Shown: one piece after another, positions 1-5,316 of the stretch
How positions within the stretch are numbered: the stretch's first letter is position 1
How the letters are laid out: the number at the start of each line of letters is the position of its first letter
Source: Paramuribaculum sp.
GTDB lineage: Bacteria; Bacteroidota; Bacteroidia; Bacteroidales; Muribaculaceae
NCBI GenBank assembly: GCA_029051835.1
Contig: JAIDKJ010000108.1
Coordinates: 1-6,646, forward strand
DNA length: 6,646 nt
Direction: 5' to 3'
The notes under the pieces: model-generated
The model's input: only the letters and a program-made list of their open reading frames with translations
Told to the model about the DNA's origin: nothing
Databases searched by the model: none
Made by a program: the position numbers and the translations under genes

Positions 1-2
1 AT

Positions 3-374
3 ATGTTCGTAGTTCTCATCGTATTGACTCTGATCGCGGCAGTGCTGCTCATCGGAGTGGTATTGATCCAGAAGTCGAAGGGCGGCGGCCTGTCGTCATC
101 GTTCGCAGGCTCCAACCAGATCATGGGCGTACGCCGCACAAACAGTTTCATCGAGAAGGTGACATGGACTCTGGCCGGCGCTATCGCCGTTCTGGCCGTT
201 CTTTCCGCTTTCTTCATGCCTTCGGCCATCCAGCGTTCCGGCTCGCGCGTCAACCCCACCGCTCCGGTGGAACAGACAGCTCCGGTCGGTTATGACACCA
301 ACCTGCCGTCGGCCGACGCCGCAGCTCCTGCTGCCGAGGCTCCCGCAGAAGCCGAAGTTCCCGCAGCGGAGTGA
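3..374 (+). CDS. secG: SecG, protein-export membrane subunit of the SecYEG translocon
   Basis: SecG is the small accessory subunit of the inner-membrane SecYEG channel and assists SecA-driven export of unfolded proteins. The 123-residue product has the family layout: a first membrane helix at about residues 3-23, the conserved cytoplasmic loop with KSKGGGL (24-30) and SNQIMG (37-42), and a second helix at about 54-72. It then has a low-complexity Ala/Pro/Glu tail (about 86-123) ending in PAAE. Such acidic Ala-rich tails vary between species and are not part of the conserved fold. The start codon lies two bases from the window edge. The length and the helix starting directly after Met fit a true start, but a slightly earlier start outside the window cannot be excluded. 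The gene is followed by a strong intrinsic terminator, so it appears to end its transcription unit. Identification is firm from the GGG loop and the two-helix topology. Confidence 0.93.
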   Translation: MFVVLIVLTLIAAVLLIGVVLIQKSKGGGLSSSFAGSNQIMGVRRTNSFIEKVTWTLAGAIAVLAVLSAFFMPSAIQRSGSRVNPTAPVEQTAPVGYDTNLPSADAAAPAAEAPAEAEVPAAE

Positions 375-390
375 TAACTGCCGCCGCCGA

Positions 391-423
391 TCCACCGGGA
401 GCCCATTGTGGGCGGATGGTGGA
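391..423 (+). other. Two-part hairpin in the secG 3' untranslated region
   Basis: An outer stem TCCACC (391-396) pairs with GGTGGA (418-423), and an inner stem GCCCA (401-405) pairs with TGGGC (409-413) around a 3-base loop. Four unpaired bases lie on each side between the two stems. The structure starts 17 bases after the secG stop codon and precedes the terminator. No U-tract follows, so it is probably not a terminator itself; a role in protecting the mRNA 3' end is possible but unproven. Confidence 0.35.
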
Positions 424-457
424 AGTTCATGCGGCGCTTTCACCCGACAGATATCAG

Positions 458-503
458 GCGGTGTGTCAAAATCAAGGTTTTGACACACCGCTACGTTTTT
501 TTT
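458..503 (+). terminator. Rho-independent terminator of secG
   Basis: A perfect 14-bp stem (458-471 with 478-491, core GGTGTGTCAAAA / TTTTGACACACC) encloses the 6-base loop TCAAGG. It is followed four bases later by eight T residues (496-503). The stem plus T-run is a classic intrinsic terminator for the plus strand. The GTGTCAAAA/TTTTGACAC type of arm is, from general familiarity, common in terminators of Bacteroidales. It separates secG from rbfA. Confidence 0.9.
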
Positions 504-526
504 CGACGGCCGCAGTGAGCCAACAT

Positions 527-573
527 CGTCCGGCGGTTGTTGAGAGAATAGAGCCGGACGGCAACCCTCCGGC
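527..573 (+). promoter_or_regulatory. Mutually exclusive hairpins upstream of rbfA
   Basis: An 8-bp perfect stem CGTCCGGC (527-534) / GCCGGACG (553-560) can form, with an 18-base loop. The same GCCGGA (553-558) can instead pair with TCCGGC (568-573). In addition GGTTG (535-539) can pair with CAACC (562-566). Only one of these sets can exist at a time. If transcribed, this region is the rbfA leader, 33 bases before the start codon. No consensus Bacteroidetes promoter was recognised between the secG terminator and rbfA, so whether the element is transcribed is uncertain. Confidence 0.35.
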
Positions 574-606
574 CTGCAATATGTATCAATAAAACATCTG
601 ACAATT

Positions 607-984
607 ATGGAATCAACACGTCAAGCCAAGATCGCCCGACTGCTCCAGAAAGAGCTGAGCGAGATATTTCGTCAGCAGACAGCCAAGACCCACGGCGTGA
701 TCGTATCGGTCAGCACCGTGCGCGTGTCGCCCGACCTCAGCATAGCCAAGGCATATCTGTCGGTATTCCCTTCGGGCAAGGCTCAGGAGGTGATCGACAA
801 TATCAATCAGTGCCAGAAGACCGTGCGCTATGAGCTTGCGCAGCGTGTGCGTCATCAGTTGCGCAAGACTCCCGAGCTTGCGTTCTATCTCGACGACTCG
901 CTCGACTATATAGAGAAGATCGATTCGCTTCTCGACTCCACGTCGACCGAGGGCGCTGGAAAAGAGCTTCCCGAGGCCGACTGA
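607..984 (+). CDS. rbfA: RbfA, 30S ribosome-binding factor
   Basis: RbfA binds the free 30S subunit near the 5' end of 16S rRNA, and is needed for late 30S maturation and 16S 5'-end processing, notably in the cold. The 125-residue product is of normal length and is essentially a single type II KH-like domain (about residues 5-110). Recognisable family elements are the N-terminal RQAKIARLLQKELSEIF helix, the VSTVRVSPDLSIAKAYLSVF strand region and the C-terminal signature RHQLRKTPELAFYLDDSLDY before a closing helix. A short acidic tail follows. The ATG at 607 gives exactly the family's N-terminus. It has no Shine-Dalgarno sequence, as usual in Bacteroidetes, but an A/T-rich run directly upstream. 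The following permease starts 41 bases after the stop with no terminator between, so the two are probably cotranscribed. Confidence 0.95.
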   Translation: MESTRQAKIARLLQKELSEIFRQQTAKTHGVIVSVSTVRVSPDLSIAKAYLSVFPSGKAQEVIDNINQCQKTVRYELAQRVRHQLRKTPELAFYLDDSLDYIEKIDSLLDSTSTEGAGKELPEAD

Positions 985-1025
985 CAAAGCGCGCCGCCGA
1001 CCGGCGCCATCATCACATAGCAGCA

Positions 1026-2249
1026 ATGGAATCGTTAAGGATCGCCGTGCGCTACCTGCTCTCCCGCAAGAGTATGGGCGCAGTCAACGTCATATCGCGC
1101 ATATCCGTGGCCGGAGTGGCTGTAGCCACTGCAGCCACGCTCTGCGTGCTGTCGGTGTTCAACGGTTTCTCGCAGCTGGCGGCCTCGCGTCTGTCGAAGC
1201 TCGATCCCCCGCTGCGTATAGTGCCGGCTCAGGGCAAGATCATAGCCGATGCCGATTCGCTTGCCGCCGTCATCGGGGCTGTGGAGGGCGTGGCCTGTGC
1301 CATGCCTGTGGTGGAGGAGCGCGCCCTCGCCGTCTACGATGGCCGACAGATGCCGGTCACTCTGATGGGGGTGTCCGACAGTTTCGGAGAACAGTCGGGC
1401 ATTGACGACATAATTATCGACGGCAGTTATATGCAGGCCGACGGCGACTACAGCTGTGCGACATTAAGCGTAGGCTCGGCGATCAGTCTGGCCGCCCGGC
1501 CCGGATTCAGAGCCATGCTGCGGCTGTATGCGCCGCGACGGCGCGGGCGCATCAACCAGGCCAATCCGATGGCCTCGTTCCGTGCCGACAGCCTGATCGT
1601 GGCCGGAGTCTACGAGCTTGAACAGAGCGAGTATGACGCCGACTGGGTGATAGTGCCTGTCGATGTGGCCCGGCGGCTTCTCGACTACACTTCCGAGGCT
1701 ACGTCGATAGCCGTCACTGTATCGCCCGGAAGCGATCTCCGTGGCGTGGAGTCGCGGCTTCGCGCGATGGCGGGCGACCGGCTGATAGTGAAGGACCGTC
1801 TGCAGCAGCAGGAGCAGTCTTTCCGCATGATAGCCGTGGAGAAGTGGATCACGTTCGTCATGCTGGCCTTTATCGTCGTGGTGGCATCGTTCAATGTGGT
1901 GTCGACCATGTCGATGCTTATCATCGAGAAGCGATCCAATATAGCCACGATGTCGGCCATGGGAGCTACGCCGCGCATGATACGTGGCATATTCATGTGG
2001 GAGAGCTGGCTGATATCCCTCTCCGGCGGAGTGGCGGGGCTGCTGCTTGGCATAGCGCTCTGTCTTGCACAGGAGTGGGGCGGTTTCATACGGCTCGGCG
2101 GCGATCCGTCGCAACTGTCGGTGACGGTATATCCCGTAGCGCTGTCGGTCTCCGACGTGCTGACGGTGTTTGTCATGACCGTGGCCGTAGGCATCATCAT
2201 AGGATGGATAGCCACTCGCGGCATATCCGTAGATCCTGTCGACGACTGA
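1026..2249 (+). CDS. LolC/LolE-like ABC transporter permease (FtsX/MacB superfamily)
   Basis: This is a 407-residue inner-membrane permease. LolC/LolE with the ATPase LolD extract lipoproteins from the inner membrane and hand them to LolA for outer-membrane sorting. The topology is the family's: one N-terminal membrane helix (about 25-47, with VLSVFNGF at 41-48 matching the LolC/E 'VLSVMNGF' signature) and a large periplasmic domain (about 50-270). Three C-terminal helices follow (about 275-298, 327-348 and 377-396). The FtsX-type cytoplasmic loop after the second helix is present (NIATMSAMGATPRMIRGIF, 305-323), as is a Gly-rich third helix (GGVAGLLLG, 334-342). No ATPase gene lies nearby, so the partner must be encoded elsewhere. 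The exact cargo cannot be told from sequence; general lipoprotein release is the best guess. It follows rbfA closely, an arrangement I associate with Bacteroidetes. No clear terminator follows. Confidence 0.85.
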   Translation: MESLRIAVRYLLSRKSMGAVNVISRISVAGVAVATAATLCVLSVFNGFSQLAASRLSKLDPPLRIVPAQGKIIADADSLAAVIGAVEGVACAMPVVEERALAVYDGRQMPVTLMGVSDSFGEQSGIDDIIIDGSYMQADGDYSCATLSVGSAISLAARPGFRAMLRLYAPRRRGRINQANPMASFRADSLIVAGVYELEQSEYDADWVIVPVDVARRLLDYTSEATSIAVTVSPGSDLRGVESRLRAMAGDRLIVKDRLQQQEQSFRMIAVEKWITFVMLAFIVVVASFNVVSTMSMLIIEKRSNIATMSAMGATPRMIRGIFMWESWLISLSGGVAGLLLGIALCLAQEWGGFIRLGGDPSQLSVTVYPVALSVSDVLTVFVMTVAVGIIIGWIATRGISVDPVDD

Positions 2250-2286
2250 CTGTGGAGTCGGCGTTAAGGGGGCGGACGAATCGCGA

Positions 2287-2318
2287 TTTGCATATTATTA
2301 AAAAAAATATTACATTTG
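2287..2318 (+). promoter_or_regulatory. Bacteroidetes-type promoter for argR-argC
   Basis: A -33 box TTTG (2287-2290) is separated by 20 bp from a -7 box TACATTTG (2311-2318), an exact match to the TAnnTTTG consensus of the Bacteroidetes primary sigma factor. Transcription would start near 2323-2326, leaving only about 12-20 bases of leader before the argR start. The spacer contains an 8-A run and an imperfect AT-rich palindrome (ATATT at 2292-2296, AATAT at 2306-2310). That palindrome could be an ArgR-type operator, but it is not a clear match to any ARG-box consensus. Confidence 0.8.
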
Positions 2319-2337
2319 CGCATCTATTCCCAATCTG

Positions 2338-2868
2338 ATGCAAATGAAAAAGCGACAGAAACGATTGACGGCCATAGCCGATATACTGCTCAACAACATA
2401 GTCGGAAGTCAGGACGAGTTGCTTGAGCTGCTGCAGCAGGGTGGCTACGACGTGACTCAGGCCACGCTCTCACGCGATCTGAAGACTCTCCGCACCTCTA
2501 AAATCCCTACCGAGATGGGACGCTACCGCTATGTGATGGGTGGCGTTCTGCCACCCGATAAGGATGTGGAGAAAGGCGCTGCCGGAATGGTAAGCCGTGC
2601 GGCTATCGAGTCGGTGACCATGAGCGGACAGCTCCTTGTCATACGCACCCGCAACGGATATGCCGGCGGAGTGGCCTACGATATCGACGATCTCCATTCG
2701 CCCTATTTCATGGGCACGATAGCCGGAGCCGACACTGTGTTTGTGGCTCTGACGGTTGATGCGCCCAAATCCAGAATACTCTCGACTCTTTCGAGCATAC
2801 TTCCCGAAGATCTGCTCTCCAAACGTTACGATGCGCACATGCGCGAAAAATCATCCGATAATGATTAA
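2338..2868 (+). CDS. argR: ArgR-family arginine repressor with altered ligand-binding motif
   Basis: ArgR proteins are hexameric regulators that bind arginine and ARG-box operators. The 176-residue product has an N-terminal winged helix (about 5-68) with the recognition-helix signature TQATLSRDLK (40-49). After a linker comes the C-terminal oligomerisation/arginine-binding domain (about 93-165) containing GYAGGVAYDID and GTIAGADTV (126-134). In E. coli ArgR the last motif is GTIAGDDTI, with both Asp128 and Asp129 involved in arginine binding. Here the first Asp is Ala131 (codon GCC at 2728-2730), while Asp132 remains. The DNA-binding half looks intact, so it should still bind DNA, but the arginine response may be weakened or changed. 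The protein is roughly 20 residues longer than the classic 150-157, partly from its linker and C-terminal tail. ATG 2344 (giving MKKRQKRL) is an equally plausible start. It overlaps argC by 8 bases. Confidence 0.88.
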   Translation: MQMKKRQKRLTAIADILLNNIVGSQDELLELLQQGGYDVTQATLSRDLKTLRTSKIPTEMGRYRYVMGGVLPPDKDVEKGAAGMVSRAAIESVTMSGQLLVIRTRNGYAGGVAYDIDDLHSPYFMGTIAGADTVFVALTVDAPKSRILSTLSSILPEDLLSKRYDAHMREKSSDND

Positions 2869-3799
2869 AGCAGGTATTACAGGCGGCGACTCTGCGGCAG
2901 CCGGCCATCTGATACGCATACTGATCAACCACCCCGATGTAGAGATCGTGTGGGTGGAGGCACCTTCCGAAGAGGGGGTGCTGATAGCGCGTCACCATCG
3001 CGGCCTCACAGGCGAAACCTATATGAGTTTCTGCGCCATGGGCAATCCCGAGGAAGTCAACGTTATATTCCTTTGCAACAGCGAGGACGGCGATTCGGAG
3101 CGATATATGCGCCATACGACGATACCCGACGATGTGAAGGTGATAGACCTGTCGCCCGACTTCCGCTCGCCCGAGGACGAGGCTACGCCGTGGGTATATG
3201 CCGTGCCCGAGCTCAACCGCAAGCCTTTGGTGCGCGGGGCTGTCCGCGCCGCCGTGCCCGGACCGCTCGCCCACATAATGCTGCTCGCTCTGCTGCCGCT
3301 GGCCAAGAATCTGCTGCTCAACGCCCCGATACATGTCAATATGGTCACTCCGAGTTCGCCCGAGCGCCCCGGCGAGGTGTCTGTAGTGCTTGAGCATGAG
3401 GAGATCGGCGAGGCTCAGAGGGCTCTCAGAGTGCTGCAGTCGAGCTGTAATGTGCCTATACATCTCACAGGCATAGCCGGAGGGTGGAGCCGCGGCCTTG
3501 CATGCACAGTCTATATGGACACTCCCATCTCGGAGGACGACATCAAGGATATGTACGATGAGTATTACGAAGACCACGGATTTACATTCCTGAGCGAGAG
3601 TTTCCCGGATCTGGGAGGAGTGAGAGGCACCAACAAGTGCCTGCTCCATGTGCAGAAGACCGGCCAGAAGGTGGTGGTGTCGGCAGTGCTCGACGATTCG
3701 ATGAAGGGATCGGCTGCTGTGGCCGTCCATGTGATGAATCTGCTCTTCGGGCTTCAGGAGCGCGTGGGGCTTACCCTCGCCGCCACAGCCGACGACTGA
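2861..3799 (+). CDS. ArgC homologue lacking the catalytic cysteine (putative pseudoenzyme)
   Basis: True ArgC reduces N-acyl-glutamyl phosphate to the semialdehyde with NADPH, using a Cys nucleophile in an NPGC loop. The 312-residue product aligns with ArgC along its whole length: an N-terminal Rossmann segment (MIKAGITGG...HLIRILINHPDVEIVWV), VKVIDLSPDFR, the PELNRK motif, the LLPLAKNL helix, SRGLACTV, NKCLLHV and KGSAAVAVHVMNLLFGL near the C-terminus. However, the catalytic loop reads VPGP (132-135), with Pro135 (CCG, 3263-3265) in the Cys position. The HxH region that supplies the catalytic His reads EHEEIGEA (178-185), the SGAG-type substrate loop is lost (TPSSPER, 163-169), and the nucleotide loop GAGYTAG reads GDSAAAG (9-15). 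The start at 2861 gives the family's N-terminus and overlaps the argR stop (ATGATTAA), suggesting translational coupling. The frame is open throughout and shows no decay. ArgC activity is therefore unlikely; a regulatory, binding or new enzymatic role is possible. Confidence 0.85.
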   Translation: MIKAGITGGDSAAAGHLIRILINHPDVEIVWVEAPSEEGVLIARHHRGLTGETYMSFCAMGNPEEVNVIFLCNSEDGDSERYMRHTTIPDDVKVIDLSPDFRSPEDEATPWVYAVPELNRKPLVRGAVRAAVPGPLAHIMLLALLPLAKNLLLNAPIHVNMVTPSSPERPGEVSVVLEHEEIGEAQRALRVLQSSCNVPIHLTGIAGGWSRGLACTVYMDTPISEDDIKDMYDEYYEDHGFTFLSESFPDLGGVRGTNKCLLHVQKTGQKVVVSAVLDDSMKGSAAVAVHVMNLLFGLQERVGLTLAATADD

Positions 3800-3816
3800 C
3801 AGTCAGGGATTGATTC

Positions 3817-3855
3817 GAGGGCGGCCTGACGCCGAACCATCATGGCCGCTCTTTT
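3817..3855 (+). terminator. Weak intrinsic terminator after argC homologue
   Basis: GAGGGCGGCC (3817-3826) pairs with GGCCGCTCTT (3844-3853) in a 10-bp stem with two G-T pairs and a 17-base loop. Two more T residues follow, and then GTT. It lies 18 bases after the stop codon at 3797-3799, the expected place for a terminator. The U-tract is short and partly inside the stem, so termination efficiency is uncertain. Confidence 0.5.
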
Positions 3856-3865
3856 GTTGAGAATA

Positions 3866-3903
3866 CAGGCGGCGTCGGAAGTACGTGCTTCCGGCGCCGC
3901 CTG
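3866..3903. other. Long GC-rich hairpin without U-tract upstream of the porin gene
   Basis: CAGGCGGCGTCGGAAGT (3866-3882) pairs with GCTTCCGGCGCCGCCTG (3887-3903) over 17 positions, two of them G-T, around the 4-base loop ACGT. Neither strand has a T-run after it, so it is not a standard intrinsic terminator. It ends 45 bases before the porin start codon. CGGCGTC in its left arm is also complementary to GACGCCG (3828-3834) in the loop of the preceding hairpin, so the two could compete or interact. Its role is unknown: perhaps a leader structure, a repeat-like palindrome or a backup stop for argC transcription. No consensus promoter was seen for the porin in this spacer. Confidence 0.5.
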
Positions 3904-3948
3904 GCTACAATGTAATGACTGTTTATTCTCACACACACGTTTCAACCT

Positions 3949-5277
3949 ATGACATCCATCGCTTTATCGCGTCTTATGGCCGCTATGGCCATAACCGCCG
4001 CTTTCGTTCCGGCAGTATCGGCACAGACCGTCAGCCTTGTCGATCAGCAGCGTGATTCGATGCTCGCTTCGCAGCATCATGTCATGGCCGGCCGCGACAT
4101 CGAAACCGTTTCGCCCGAAATGCGCGACTCCGTGCGCACTCTGATCCAGATGTTCTACGACGATCAGTTTCGCCACTCGCAGGATCCCGAAGTGCCCTAT
4201 TTCATGTTTCTGAGCAAGGATGCCTCGCTTGCAGGCGGCATAGGAGGATGCGTCAGGATGAGAGGTTATTTCGACTGGGACGGCGCGCAGCCTACATCGG
4301 CTTTCGCCCCATATCTCATACCTATCGACCGCGATCCGGCCAAGATGAGGCACTTCGGCACCTCTCCGGCCGGTACGACCCTGTTTGTCAGTGTGATCGG
4401 GCGCAATCCGAAGTTCGGCAACTGTCAGATATATATCGAGGCCAACTTCAACGGCTACAACACACGCGATTTCCATCTGAAGAAAGCCTACGCCACGGTC
4501 AACGATTTCACCATAGGCTATGCCTCCTCGTCGTTCAGCGATCCGGCGGCGGTGCCTCCCATGGTCGACGCTCAGGGACCCAACAACAAGATCAGCAACA
4601 CGAGCGTGCTTGTGCGCTGGATGCCTAAGGTGGGACGGTGGGTGTTCGCCGTGTCGGCCGAAACTCCCGATACGCATATAACGGCTGTCGACGGCCAGTC
4701 GGAGGCTATCGAGGACTGGCTCCCCGACGGCGCCGGCTTCGTGCAATACCAGTGGGGACCCACCTCCCATGTGCGTCTTTCGGGCATAGTGCGTTCGCTG
4801 TCGTACCGCGACCTCCTTTCGGGCCGCAACCACTACAAGGCCGGATGGGGTCTGATGTTGTCGTCGGTGGCGCATCCCACACGCAATATCACCACCTATT
4901 GCAGCGTAAACTATGGCCGCGGCTATGCCGGCATGGGCGGCGATCTGCTGATGGGCAACTACGACCTCGTGCCTGACCCCGAACGTCCCGGACGCCTCCA
5001 GATGCCGGCCTCGCTGGGCTACTGCATCGGATTGCAGTATAATTTCACTCCGGGGCTGTACACGAGCGCCTCGATAAGCCAGACGCGCTATCTGCCGTCC
5101 GGCCAGGTAGATCCCGAAGAGTATAAATACGGCATGATGGGCAACGTCAACCTGATGTGGAATCCGGTGCCGCGTCTGCAGGCGGGAGTGGAGTTTGACT
5201 ATGGTCTGCGTCACAATTTTTCAGGACGCCAGCGCTGGGGACGCCGTGTGGGCGCCATGGTGCAGTTCTCGTTCTGA
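3949..5277 (+). CDS. Outer-membrane beta-barrel porin, probably DcaP-like
   Basis: This is a 442-residue secreted protein with a typical Sec signal peptide: Arg8, a hydrophobic core at about 9-22 and signal peptidase I site VSA|Q at 25/26. After cleavage there is a polar, probably helical segment (about 27-90). A region rich in alternating beta-strands then runs to the C-terminus, which ends in aromatic FSF, the C-terminal Phe expected of a beta-barrel recognised by BAM. The barrel opening (GGIGGCVRMRGYFDWDG, 96-112) resembles the DcaP family of trimeric porins. So do a strand pattern of YIEANFNGYN...FHLKKAYATV and a plug-like stretch with SFSDPAAVPPMVDAQGPN. In DcaP an N-terminal helical coiled coil precedes the barrel, which would fit here. 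The substrate is not predictable. An OprP/OprO-like porin is the main alternative. It is convergent with the lipoprotein gene downstream, 36 bases apart. Confidence 0.7.
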   Translation: MTSIALSRLMAAMAITAAFVPAVSAQTVSLVDQQRDSMLASQHHVMAGRDIETVSPEMRDSVRTLIQMFYDDQFRHSQDPEVPYFMFLSKDASLAGGIGGCVRMRGYFDWDGAQPTSAFAPYLIPIDRDPAKMRHFGTSPAGTTLFVSVIGRNPKFGNCQIYIEANFNGYNTRDFHLKKAYATVNDFTIGYASSSFSDPAAVPPMVDAQGPNNKISNTSVLVRWMPKVGRWVFAVSAETPDTHITAVDGQSEAIEDWLPDGAGFVQYQWGPTSHVRLSGIVRSLSYRDLLSGRNHYKAGWGLMLSSVAHPTRNITTYCSVNYGRGYAGMGGDLLMGNYDLVPDPERPGRLQMPASLGYCIGLQYNFTPGLYTSASISQTRYLPSGQVDPEEYKYGMMGNVNLMWNPVPRLQAGVEFDYGLRHNFSGRQRWGRRVGAMVQFSF

Positions 5278-5298
5278 CACGACGACGTGCGGCCTTGT

Positions 5299-5316
5299 TG
5301 ACCGCCACGGCGGTCA
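5299..5316. terminator. Short palindrome at the convergent gene ends
   Basis: TGACCGCC (5299-5306) and GGCGGTCA (5309-5316) form a perfect inverted repeat around two bases, realistically a 7-bp stem with a 4-base loop. It lies between the two convergent genes and includes the stop codon of the minus-strand gene. There is no U-tract on either strand. A weak bidirectional transcription stop is plausible from its position only. Confidence 0.3.

Noticed and set aside
292..592. Short plus-strand open frames spanning the secG tail and the following spacer
   Set aside because: They run through the strong terminator hairpin and T-run at 458-503, and show no recognisable protein features.
1464..2224. 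Two minus-strand open frames opposite the permease gene
   Set aside because: Both are antisense to a well-recognised LolC/LolE-like coding sequence and show no domain or plausible start context.
2243..2260. Small hairpin CGACT/AGTCG at the end of the permease gene as a terminator
   Set aside because: The stem is only 5 bp with an 8-base loop and no T-run follows.
2756..2860. Upstream ATG codons that would extend the ArgC homologue by up to 35 residues
   Set aside because: The extension lies inside argR, and the added residues do not resemble ArgC. The start at 2861 gives the standard N-terminus just before the Rossmann loop.
2708..3730. Open frame of about 340 codons on the minus strand opposite argR and argC
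   Set aside because: It crosses two recognisable plus-strand genes and has low-complexity His/Arg-rich composition typical of antisense frames.
3964..5214. Open frame of more than 400 codons on the minus strand opposite the porin gene
   Set aside because: It is a shadow of the GC-rich plus-strand gene. The peptide is rich in Arg and His without recognisable domains, while the plus strand has a signal peptide, beta strands and terminal Phe.
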